Both the position numbers and the translations under genes were made by a program. The notes under the pieces were generated by a model that did not search any database, had not been told where the DNA came from, and saw nothing but the letters and a program-made list of their open reading frames with translations. From Affinundibacterium fentianense (GTDB taxonomy: Bacteria > Pseudomonadota > Gammaproteobacteria > Burkholderiales > Burkholderiaceae_D), in assembly GCF_018139545.1 (NCBI RefSeq), contig NZ_JAGSPJ010000006.1, forward strand, positions 340,678 through 404,677: a DNA stretch of 64,000 nucleotides, read 5' to 3'. Below are positions 9,469 to 17,433 of the stretch, one piece after another. Each line of letters begins with the position of its first letter. Within the stretch, counting starts at the first letter, position 1.

Positions 9469-10817
9469 AACGACGCGCTTTTTTGAAAACCTTGGGATTG
9501 CCAGCTTTAAGCGGATTGGGCATCAGTACTTTATATAGTGATACGAATCTCAGCCAAGCCGCGTCGAATGACTATAAGGCCCTTGTTTGTATTTTTCTGA
9601 ATGGTGGAAATGACGGTCACAATAGTTTGATTCCGACTGATGCTGCCTACAATGACTACAGCAAGTCACGCCCCGATCTGGCGTTACCTAAAGAATCGCT
9701 CATCAGTTTAAGCGGAGCCAGTGCGGGGCATAGCTTTGCTGTACACCCTGGTTTAGCGCCACTCGCGTCCTTGTATGACCAGAAGCGACTTGGATGGATT
9801 GTGAATGCTGGTCCTTTGATCGCACCCGCAACGGGTGCGCAGGTTATTGATCGTGCGGTTGCTATTCCTCCCTATCTGATGTCGCACAGTGATCAAACTG
9901 CGATGCAGCAAGGTTGGGGCGGCGATTTTGATCAAAGTGGCTGGGCTGGACGAGCCTTAGAGCTATTACCTGCTGCTTACTTGAATAAACTAAATGCAGT
10001 CACGATGTCTTCGGATCGTACGTTGGTGCTCGGAAAAAATGCAAGTGTTTCGTTTATGTCGCCAGGTGGTGCGCGTTATTGGGGACGCGCTGACCTCGCC
10101 TCGCCCCAGACCTATTGGGCACAGGCTTTAAATAATATGGCGAAATTGCAGTTTTCGAATCAATACGAATCGGAATACGCGCGCACCCTAGACTTGAGTG
10201 TGAGCGAGTCGACTCTATTGACACAGGTTTTTCTTAAAGCGAGTGAGCCGAAAGCGAATTTCGCAAGTGATGATTTAGCGACGCGTTTGCGGGCTTTAGC
10301 GAGTGTTCTTCCCGCGTTTAAAAACATGGGCTACAAGCGCCAGGTGTTCTTAGTCAGCTGGGGCAGCTTCGATACGCATTATGGCCAGCGTGGGAATGAT
10401 GCGCGTACCCAAGATGCTCAGCTGGCTGTCGTCGGCAAAGCGGTTGCTGCATTTGATCAAGCGATCGTCGCAGCGGGTATGAGTTCGGAAGTGACCACCT
10501 TTAGTTTGAGTGACTTTGGACGTACCTTACGCCCAGCCTCCGGCGCTGGTTCAGATCATGCATGGGGCAATCATTGGTTTGTTCTCGGTGGTGCTGTCGC
10601 AGGAGGGCAAGTGTTTGGCCAATTCCCATCTTTGGTATTGGGCGGCGTCGAAGACGGAGATCCTGGCAGAGGGGGCCGCCATGTACCCACCACCAGTACC
10701 GAACAGGTTGGCGCAAGTCTCATGCAATGGATGGGTTTGCCGGCGGCGCAGTTGTCGACCGTATTCCCAAATCTAAATAATTTTTCACAAAAAACTTTAC
10801 CTCTGTTTAAAACATAA
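9465..10817 (+). CDS. DUF1501 family protein, exported
   Basis: This 450-aa protein belongs to the DUF1501 family, related to the alkaline-phosphatase/sulfatase fold. It has a twin-arginine-like leader (KRRAFLKTLG, Arg3-Arg4) and an Ala-rich cleavage region around residue 33. Typical motifs are FLNGGNDGHNSLIP (metal/active-site loop region), SHSDQTAMQQGW, WGSFDTHYGQ and SDFGRTLRPASGAGSDHAWGN. It overlaps the DUF1800 gene by four bases, the usual partner arrangement. The family is predicted to be periplasmic and may act on secreted substrates together with DUF1800; that is inference. Length is normal. Confidence 0.88.
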   Translation: MKRRAFLKTLGLPALSGLGISTLYSDTNLSQAASNDYKALVCIFLNGGNDGHNSLIPTDAAYNDYSKSRPDLALPKESLISLSGASAGHSFAVHPGLAPLASLYDQKRLGWIVNAGPLIAPATGAQVIDRAVAIPPYLMSHSDQTAMQQGWGGDFDQSGWAGRALELLPAAYLNKLNAVTMSSDRTLVLGKNASVSFMSPGGARYWGRADLASPQTYWAQALNNMAKLQFSNQYESEYARTLDLSVSESTLLTQVFLKASEPKANFASDDLATRLRALASVLPAFKNMGYKRQVFLVSWGSFDTHYGQRGNDARTQDAQLAVVGKAVAAFDQAIVAAGMSSEVTTFSLSDFGRTLRPASGAGSDHAWGNHWFVLGGAVAGGQVFGQFPSLVLGGVEDGDPGRGGRHVPTTSTEQVGASLMQWMGLPAAQLSTVFPNLNNFSQKTLPLFKT

Positions 10818-10924
10818 GCACGATTTTTCAGGAAATTGCTCAGCTCGAGTTGGATGGTTGAGATAGTTTTATAGGCACTGACAAATTGGTATTTGTTTTC
10901 TCGACATAAAAAAGGATGAGTGGC

Positions 10925-13753
10925 ATGGCTGACATACGTTTGACGAAAGGTAAAGATGACTATACCCAGCCTATTAGTGAGCGCTACAGCTGGAATAATG
11001 TCTTTGGCGATGACGGTGACGACATCATCCGCTCGTATAGCGGGAATGTTTTGGGTGGTCGTGGGAATGACACCATACAGTTTATTCCTATCGAGGGAGA
11101 ACCATGGTGGCAAGTCGTAGCGGCATACTGGGATGGTGCGCCGGGAAAAATTGTTGTTGATCTTGGCGAGGGCTGGGCATTGGATGGTTGGGGTGGGCGT
11201 GACACCTTAATTGGAATCGAAGCCGCTGCAGGAAATTGGTTTGAGAATGAATTTTATGGCAGTAAAAACGCCAACGCTTTTTGGGCTGGAACGGGGAAAA
11301 ATACTGTCGACGGACGAGAAGGATTTGATGTCGTCAATTTGCCGTGGTTTTCAGATACGGCACCAAAGTGGGATGACTTTACGATTAAAGTCAGCGTAGA
11401 TGGAAAGAGCGCTACGGTGACCAGTCGCTTGTCGAATCAATTTGTTGCAAGTTTAAGCAATGTTGAAGCACTCACGATTTGGGATGGCGAGATCGAACAA
11501 CAGCGTTTGCTGACCGAGTTTGTGACCGTGCAAGATCTGGCTGTGGATGGTCTGATACAGGGGCTTGCAAATCGATGGAATGCGTCGTCAAGCGTGGGTA
11601 GTGCGGTTGAAGTGAGTTTTAGTTTTATACTCAATGCGACCAGTGCGGGGGGCGAAGTCACGCAATTCCGAACTTTTTCGCCTGCTGAGAGAGACAGCGT
11701 GCGAGCGATATTCAAGGAATTGAGTCAATTCACGGGTTTGCAGTTTCGAGAAATTGATGAGTCGTCGGGGCAAGCAGGCAGTATTCGGATGGGAGTCAGT
11801 CAACAGTTAAACTCTAAGGGAATGAGTCATTTTCCGGGGGAAGCGGGTGATGCAGCGGGCGACATTTGGATGGACGTCGAGTCGATGCTGAAATTTGCTC
11901 CTGGCACAGCGGGATATACCGCGTACTTACATGAACTAGGTCACGCCTTAGGTTTGCGACATACACGGAATATCGACGCTGCCGATCATTACGCAAAAGA
12001 AATTCTAAGTGCCTACGATCAAACGAGTTATACAGTGATGTCGCAAAATTACTCGGCCGATGGTCTTTTTCCTGCGACTTGGAGCAATATGGATATCGCC
12101 GCACTGCGCTACCTGTATGGAACCAAATCCATCAATACTTCCGATACACGTATTGTCTTGGACAGTAGTTATGCTGCGCAACAAAAGACGATTGTGGATG
12201 ATGGCGGGATAGACTCGATCGATGCTTCGGCTTCAAAAGTCGGCGTGAGTATGGATTTAATACCGGGTCATTTAAGTAGTTTTGGTGTCACTGCGGATGG
12301 GATTCCAGCTGTGAACAATCTTGGCATCGCGGTGGGGAGTGTGATCGAAAATCTGATCGGCTCACAACTCGATGATTTTTTGTTGGGAAATGATGTTGAC
12401 AACCAATTGACCGGCCAGAATGGTAATGATTGGATCGATGGCGGTAAAGGAATCGATACGGCGATCTTTACCGCAAATCGTGACAGTTATTTCATTACAA
12501 GCGCATTTGGCAAGATTTTTGTCGCTGCACGCGATGGATCTTCAGGGTATGACACTTTGCTGAATATCGAGAAGTTGAGTTTTTCAGATCAAACCTTGAC
12601 GCTAGCGAACAAAGCTTTCGGTTCGGATATGGAGTTGATTGTCGATTTTGGAACGACGCAGAGCGGTCATTTACCAGTGTCGAGTGATCTCTCGGATGGC
12701 GAGGCAGTCTACCAACTTTTAAAAGCACCAGAAAGTGGCAGTGTCCAACTTCAATCGAACGGCGCGTACACCTACACGATCAACTCTGCAACTAAGAATT
12801 TCGATAGTTTCACCTATTCATTGTCGGATGGAAAAGGGAATACCAATCAATATAAAGTGTTTGTGCAAATTAATTTGGATGCGCATATCGTCAACGGTAG
12901 CGCACTGAGTGACAATTTATTGGGAACGAATACGAACGATGTAATGAATGGCCTAGCAGGTGATGATCTCTTGAATGGCGGGGGCGGCAATGATGCGATG
13001 GATGGTGGTGCTGGCATCGACACAGCTGTGTATTCGGGCAAATTGGGCGAGTATAAGATCACACGATCGGGCGAATCCTATCAAATCTATTCAAAATTGG
13101 GCGTAGATGGCATTGATAGTCTAAGTCAGGTTGAGAAGTTGCAATTTGCGGATATGACCGTGAATTTGATGGTGCAATCGGTTGCCGCGAAAGCACCAAC
13201 AGCAAGCGTCCAGCGATTGATTGAATTGTACGTCGCCTTTTTTAATCGGGTACCCGACGCCGATGGTATGGTGTATTGGATAGGTGAGATGCAGGCTGGA
13301 AAGAGCGTGAATCAGGTTGCTGATATTTTCTATGGTGCTGGCGTGCAGTTCTCAGACCTCACTGGCTTTACGGCAAATATGACAAACACCGCATTCATTA
13401 ATGTGGTGTACAAAAATGTATTGGGACGCGCAGAGGGAGCCGATGCCGGAGGCTTGAGTTATTGGAATGGAAAACTCGCGGATGGCAGTGAAACCCGAGG
13501 CAGTTTGGTTTCAACAATCTTGGATGCTGCCCACAATTTTAAAGGCGATCCAACTTTAGGATGGGTTGCGAATTTACTCGATAATAAAATCGCGGTTGCA
13601 CGTAGTTTCGCAATTGATTTGGGACTGGGTTATGCGAGTGGGGATGATGCGATAAAACACGGAATGGAAATCGCAGCAGCAGTCACTCCGACGGATGCGC
13701 AGACAGCGTTGAAATTGATCGGAATTAACACCGCTGATTTGAGTCTGTATTGA
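10925..13753 (+). CDS. RTX/M10-type secreted zinc metalloprotease with DUF4214 tail
   Basis: This 942-aa protein has no N-terminal signal. An RTX-like segment (GDDGDDIIRSYSGNVLGGRGND) lies near residues 30-55. A serralysin-type catalytic domain has HELGHALGLRH at 336-346 (His336, Glu337, His340, His346) and a Met-turn YTVMSQNY. Further glycine-rich nonapeptide repeats lie near 490-515 and 655-700 around a cadherin-like segment (GAYTYTINSATKNFDSFTYSLSDG is the core). A DUF4214 module covers about 760-930. Such proteins are exported by type I secretion and fold with calcium; no secretion genes are nearby. The ATG at 10925 is chosen because AAGGA precedes it at proper distance. The stop lies in an 11-bp tandem repeat. 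Confidence 0.85.
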   Translation: MADIRLTKGKDDYTQPISERYSWNNVFGDDGDDIIRSYSGNVLGGRGNDTIQFIPIEGEPWWQVVAAYWDGAPGKIVVDLGEGWALDGWGGRDTLIGIEAAAGNWFENEFYGSKNANAFWAGTGKNTVDGREGFDVVNLPWFSDTAPKWDDFTIKVSVDGKSATVTSRLSNQFVASLSNVEALTIWDGEIEQQRLLTEFVTVQDLAVDGLIQGLANRWNASSSVGSAVEVSFSFILNATSAGGEVTQFRTFSPAERDSVRAIFKELSQFTGLQFREIDESSGQAGSIRMGVSQQLNSKGMSHFPGEAGDAAGDIWMDVESMLKFAPGTAGYTAYLHELGHALGLRHTRNIDAADHYAKEILSAYDQTSYTVMSQNYSADGLFPATWSNMDIAALRYLYGTKSINTSDTRIVLDSSYAAQQKTIVDDGGIDSIDASASKVGVSMDLIPGHLSSFGVTADGIPAVNNLGIAVGSVIENLIGSQLDDFLLGNDVDNQLTGQNGNDWIDGGKGIDTAIFTANRDSYFITSAFGKIFVAARDGSSGYDTLLNIEKLSFSDQTLTLANKAFGSDMELIVDFGTTQSGHLPVSSDLSDGEAVYQLLKAPESGSVQLQSNGAYTYTINSATKNFDSFTYSLSDGKGNTNQYKVFVQINLDAHIVNGSALSDNLLGTNTNDVMNGLAGDDLLNGGGGNDAMDGGAGIDTAVYSGKLGEYKITRSGESYQIYSKLGVDGIDSLSQVEKLQFADMTVNLMVQSVAAKAPTASVQRLIELYVAFFNRVPDADGMVYWIGEMQAGKSVNQVADIFYGAGVQFSDLTGFTANMTNTAFINVVYKNVLGRAEGADAGGLSYWNGKLADGSETRGSLVSTILDAAHNFKGDPTLGWVANLLDNKIAVARSFAIDLGLGYASGDDAIKHGMEIAAAVTPTDAQTALKLIGINTADLSLY

Positions 13754-13777
13754 GTCTGTATTGAGTCTGTATTGAGC
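13739..13777 (+). repeat. 11-bp tandem repeat across the protease stop codon
   Basis: The unit GAGTCTGTATT is repeated three times (13741-13773), with a partial unit on either side. The first copy encodes the last residues of the protease, and the TGA stop (13751-13753) arises at the junction of copies one and two. Because the unit is not a multiple of three, the following copies are read only if termination fails. Confidence 0.85.
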
Positions 13778-13812
13778 TTGCTCAGAGCTAGAGAGAGCCT
13801 GCTTAATTGAAT

Positions 13813-13847
13813 ATACCTTGAAAGCCGCCAAATCAAAGGTATTTTTT
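13813..13847 (+). terminator. Intrinsic terminator of the protease gene
   Basis: ATACCTTGA (13813-13821) pairs with TCAAAGGTAT (13833-13842), leaving one bulged base, around an 11-nt loop. A T-run follows (13842-13847). It lies about 60 bases after the protease stop. Confidence 0.65.
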
Positions 13848-13988
13848 CTCACTGTCAACGACTTGCAATCTGGCGACCAATGTAATGTGTGCGTCAGCAG
13901 ATTGCTTAAGTCGAAACAGAATTTGTGCTTGGAAATGGCGCTTGATTCGCATCGTAAAGTCGATTCAATCGCCTAGGTAACGAATTGT

Positions 13989-15050
13989 CTAGGATTTACC
14001 CTTACTTTTAAGTTTGCACTGGGTAAAATCTTCAGGTTCCTGCCATGCCGCGAAAGTGACGTGTTTTCCTATTTTTTCAAACAGTTGCTTCGCAGTTTTT
14101 TTGTCATTTGCGCGGCATGCAAACTTAGCGAAATTATTCAGATTCCACTTGTCGGGAAAGTCTGCTATCAGCGTTTCGAATCCGGCTTTCATTTTCGGCC
14201 AATCGGTTTGCCCTGAAATAAACATATCGTCGCTACCGTGCGACCAATGTAAGCGAGCATACATGACGCGCGCCGTTTTTTCATCGAAGCGTTTCAATGT
14301 TTCTTGAACAAACTGTTGAAATTCTTGATCGCTTCCTCCCCATTTTTCTGTCATATAAGAAGCTTTGGTGAAGTAGAAATCGTAATAATGGGGAAACTTA
14401 GTAATTGCTTCACGATACAGCTTTTCGTAGTTTTCCTCTCTGAGCTCTTCTCTTGCCGCGACTTCCAACATTGCTGAATACCATGCTGGATTATTCCGTT
14501 CAGTTGGGGGGATTTGGTTCAGAATATCTTTCGCTTTCTTGGTCCGAGCCCAGTATAGGCGCCACCCTTCTGGTGTCACTTTATAAGCATACCCACTGCC
14601 GCGTGCAGACCAAGCATATTCAAGTTCGAATTGGGCAAGCGCAATCTTTGCAGCTGTTTTATATGTTGTCGTGTCATGCCAATCGCGTAGGATTCTACGA
14701 TAATCCGCCCAGTCGATATCTGAGCGAGGGTGCTTGCAGTCTGATAAGGCGTTTGCAATTCCTTGGTAAAAGCCCATTAGCTTAGGTTGACCATCGCTCG
14801 TTAGTGAATCTGCCTTATTCATTTCAGAGATCAGCTGATTCAAACTGTTGAAGTCGCGTTTTTGAATGAGTGCATCCGTTTGCACAGCGATGGCAACAAT
14901 GGGGCGTTCAATGACTGGAGCGTCGCAAGCAAAGCTAGTTTGACTGAGGAATACACTCAGCGAAAAGACATAGGCGTGCTTAAGTAAGTTATGCAATAAG
15001 TTGTGCAATAAGTTGTGCAATAAGTTGAGCAATAAGTTGAGCGTGTTCAT
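13989..15050 (-). CDS. Exported TPR-like protein (DUF4034-like)
   Basis: This 353-aa protein has an unusual leader. After Met-Asn-Thr, Leu/Asn/His tetrapeptides (LLHN-type) are encoded by 12-bp tandem DNA repeats, followed by a hydrophobic core and a cleavage site near SFACDAP. The mature part is helical and TPR-like, with paired Trp/Tyr helices (DWADYRRILRDWH, AWYSAMLEVAARE) and the segment ARLHWSHGSDDMFISG. It resembles DUF4034-type proteins, but that assignment is from memory of sequence style and is moderate only. Three cysteines in the mature part may form disulfides. It stands alone on the minus strand. Confidence 0.65.
   Translation of the reverse strand: MNTLNLLLNLLHNLLHNLLHNLLKHAYVFSLSVFLSQTSFACDAPVIERPIVAIAVQTDALIQKRDFNSLNQLISEMNKADSLTSDGQPKLMGFYQGIANALSDCKHPRSDIDWADYRRILRDWHDTTTYKTAAKIALAQFELEYAWSARGSGYAYKVTPEGWRLYWARTKKAKDILNQIPPTERNNPAWYSAMLEVAAREELREENYEKLYREAITKFPHYYDFYFTKASYMTEKWGGSDQEFQQFVQETLKRFDEKTARVMYARLHWSHGSDDMFISGQTDWPKMKAGFETLIADFPDKWNLNNFAKFACRANDKKTAKQLFEKIGKHVTFAAWQEPEDFTQCKLKSKGKS
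14986..15045. repeat. 12-bp tandem repeat in a signal-peptide coding region
   Basis: Five copies of a 12-bp unit (AAGTTGTGCAAT with one- to three-base variants) occupy 14986-15045, just inside the start codon of the minus-strand TPR-like gene. The unit is in frame, so gain or loss of copies would lengthen or shorten the leader by four residues without a frameshift. Confidence 0.88.
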
Positions 15051-15386
15051 AAAGTTGAAGCTTCAATTAAGTGGTGTGCTATGTTCGGGGGGCGATGAAA
15101 ACGTTAGTATATTGACATGGAGCCTGATGAATGGAAAGGAAAATATCCTCGTCCAATCGGACATTTGTTCAGAAGGCCTCAATGCAAACGGGGCTGCTTG
15201 CATCTAGGTCGTCCCGAGTTATCGCTTTCTTTGTTCCTTGCTCTCGACTGAGAAGATTCACGATACCCACAATAATTAATGGGAGAGTTTGAACTTGAGA
15301 CATGGGTCAAAGTAGAGACGCAAACCAAGAATTTGAACGGTATCGACCTCAACGAACAAAATAATTAAGGCTGCTTGGAATTTTTC
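15051..15386. other. Intergenic region, nothing recognised
   Basis: These 336 bases lie between two minus-strand genes (TPR-like protein and YceH). They should hold the promoter of the TPR-like gene. I see no clear hexamers, terminator hairpin or RNA gene. Confidence 0.4.
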
Positions 15387-16070
15387 TTAATCAAATTGAC
15401 GTTTGAATTCTGCAAACTGCGTCTTCAGATCTTCGACATTTCGCTTGAGTTCTGCAACTTCGTCTTCTAGCTGATTGATTCGGTCAGCGCGGACTGCTGG
15501 CGCTAAGGAATGACTAGTCATGGTCGCTTGTTGTTGTTCGATTGAAGTTTCATCGCAACTAAGGAGATGAGCATAGCGGGGTTCTTTTGTCCCAGGAGAG
15601 AGCGTCAGACGCGCTACCAAGGCTGGGTATTTATTCATCAGGAATTCTAGTGCCTTGTCTAATTCTGCAATATCGCGGAATTCGTGCAAGCGTCCGGCGC
15701 GACTGCGGATTTCTCCCGCAGTCTGCCAACCACGCAACATCAAAATCACCAATGCTGCGAGCTTGTCCTGTTCAAGCATCCATTTAAGGCGCATGCGGTG
15801 TTCATACTTCGCGACGCGCGCTCCTGCTTGATGCGTCACACTGATTAATTTTCGTTGCGCAAGCCGATCAAGTGCTACGGTGACTTCAGCTTCACTCAAA
15901 GTCATGACGGGATCGCGGCTAGTCAGTTGATTGCAAGCGTTGAGTAAAGCATTGAGGGAGAGAGGATAGTTGTCGGGTGTGGTCGCTTCTTTTTCGGCAA
16001 GAGAACCTAATACCCGAATTTCAACTTCATCCAAAAAGTCCTCGGCTGGATTGTTAGTTTGATTTGACAT
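15387..16070 (-). CDS. YceH family protein (DUF480, winged-helix)
   Basis: This 227-aa cytoplasmic protein of the DUF480/YceH family has two tandem winged-helix domains (about residues 12-95 and 100-185). They begin with the family signature VEIRVLGSLAEKEATTPDNYPLSLNAL (core) and contain MLRGWQTAGEIRSRAGRLHEF. A C-terminal coiled coil (residues 190-227, heptads of E/L/V with RNVEDLKTQFAEFKRQ) follows. The fold suggests nucleic-acid binding, but no target is known for the family. Length agrees with E. coli YceH. It stands alone; the ATG at 16070 is at the family's conserved start. Confidence 0.9.
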   Translation of the reverse strand: MSNQTNNPAEDFLDEVEIRVLGSLAEKEATTPDNYPLSLNALLNACNQLTSRDPVMTLSEAEVTVALDRLAQRKLISVTHQAGARVAKYEHRMRLKWMLEQDKLAALVILMLRGWQTAGEIRSRAGRLHEFRDIAELDKALEFLMNKYPALVARLTLSPGTKEPRYAHLLSCDETSIEQQQATMTSHSLAPAVRADRINQLEDEVAELKRNVEDLKTQFAEFKRQFD

Positions 16071-16207
16071 AGCGTACTTTCTTGAACTAGGGATAGCATT
16101 GGAATGTAGAGATTCTAGGCATCATATCTGGCGTGACCTTAAGTTGCCAGTGTCCTACAACGGAAAGTTGTCTTGCGAGAGCGCAGTTCTGGATTCAATG
16201 TCCAATT

Positions 16208-17266
16208 TCAAATGCTAAAGCGCAAGGCGATCAAAGCGAAAATTGCAAGTGATAGGAGCGCAACGATCGATAGAGCAAAACTGCGCCAAACTGCTGACAG
16301 GCGACCAAGTTGATAAGTCCCGCGCAAATGATGGAACATATGAATAGGTGGAACACAAATCAAAATCAAACTCGATAGTGCGTACCAGTTAAGAGCTGCA
16401 AGCAGTGACGATAACATCATCAACATCGACATGAACGAAAGCGAATGTAAGGAAAAAACAGCATGTTCAAACATCGTATTCTGTCGACGCCAAGCGAATA
16501 GCAGCCATAGAAATGGCAGGGAAATTGGCACCAAAAGGAATGCCAGTTTGGACAAGGTATTCTTGAACTTATATAAGGCGAGTTCTGGATTTTGCAATAT
16601 TTTAGATAGGCTCTTGACGACGAATGGCGTGGCCAGATTTGGCGTGTTTTTTTCTAGATTGAGGCGTACGCTGTCTTCAGAATGGTTATTAAAGGGGCTC
16701 TTATCCAAATCAGTTTGATTTTCTAGTTCGTCTTTCGCTGCCTTGAGTTGTTTTAATGTTGATTCTGCTTCAGTTATTTTTGATGCGATGGTTTGGGCTT
16801 CTGGTGTGTTAAGTGGCAAGGTATTTCGTTGCTGTTGTAAAACAATGAGAGCGTCTTGTTGCAAGTCGATTTGAGTCTGGAGTGCAGTTTGATTTTTATC
16901 CGCATGCATCGCATTCGGCAATGCGCCGCTAGTCAAGTTGAACACAAAGAACATTGAAAAAATGAGAAACAAGAACAAGGCGAGCGGCGAAACATATCGG
17001 GTGCGTTGGCCTTGGATATAGTTTCGGGTTAATTCGCCAGGTCGAAGTGTCAGTGCTGGGATCGTGCGCCAAGCTTTGGTATCAAAATGAAATAGGCCAT
17101 GCAACAATTCTTCGACTAGGTGTAGCAGCGAATGGTGAATATGGATATTTTGCCCACACTCAGGGCAGTAAGATTTTTCAACTTCAGCACCGCAGTTGGC
17201 GCAAACTTGCGTGGACAGGTGATTTTTTGAAACACGGGTGGACGTGTTGACTTCATGAATAGGCAT
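16208..17266 (-). CDS. DUF3667 family membrane protein with zinc ribbon
   Basis: This 352-aa protein begins with a four-cysteine zinc ribbon (CANCGAEVEKSYCPECGQ, about residues 22-39). The DUF3667 signature follows (HLVEELLHGLFHFDTKAWRT, then LTLRPGELTRNYIQGQRTRYV), and then a first membrane helix (about 95-115). The middle (about 125-190) is a coiled coil rich in Gln/Leu/Lys. Three or four further helices occupy 240-352. The ATG at 17266 is used; a TTG 60 bases upstream is possible but has no ribosome site. Function is unknown. The ribbon faces the cytoplasm by topology rules. It is monocistronic. Confidence 0.82.
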   Translation of the reverse strand: MPIHEVNTSTRVSKNHLSTQVCANCGAEVEKSYCPECGQNIHIHHSLLHLVEELLHGLFHFDTKAWRTIPALTLRPGELTRNYIQGQRTRYVSPLALFLFLIFSMFFVFNLTSGALPNAMHADKNQTALQTQIDLQQDALIVLQQQRNTLPLNTPEAQTIASKITEAESTLKQLKAAKDELENQTDLDKSPFNNHSEDSVRLNLEKNTPNLATPFVVKSLSKILQNPELALYKFKNTLSKLAFLLVPISLPFLWLLFAWRRQNTMFEHAVFSLHSLSFMSMLMMLSSLLAALNWYALSSLILICVPPIHMFHHLRGTYQLGRLSAVWRSFALSIVALLSLAIFALIALRFSI

Positions 17267-17433
17267 AGAGAATTCGACTTCAATCGATATAGTCAAAGAA
17301 AAGTTGAGTGGCCTCAGTTGAGGCAATGTAATTTGTAAAAATTGTCCCTATTTCGGCTGCATCGTTGCATCGAAAGATCGTATCAGCGTGTTCGATGTCA
17401 AGCGCGATCCTTATCGGGTTCTTTTTGCGAAGG

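Noticed and set aside
10571..11113. Minus-strand open frame of 180 codons.
   Set aside because: It lies opposite the well-supported DUF1501 and protease genes, and its translation has no recognisable domain.
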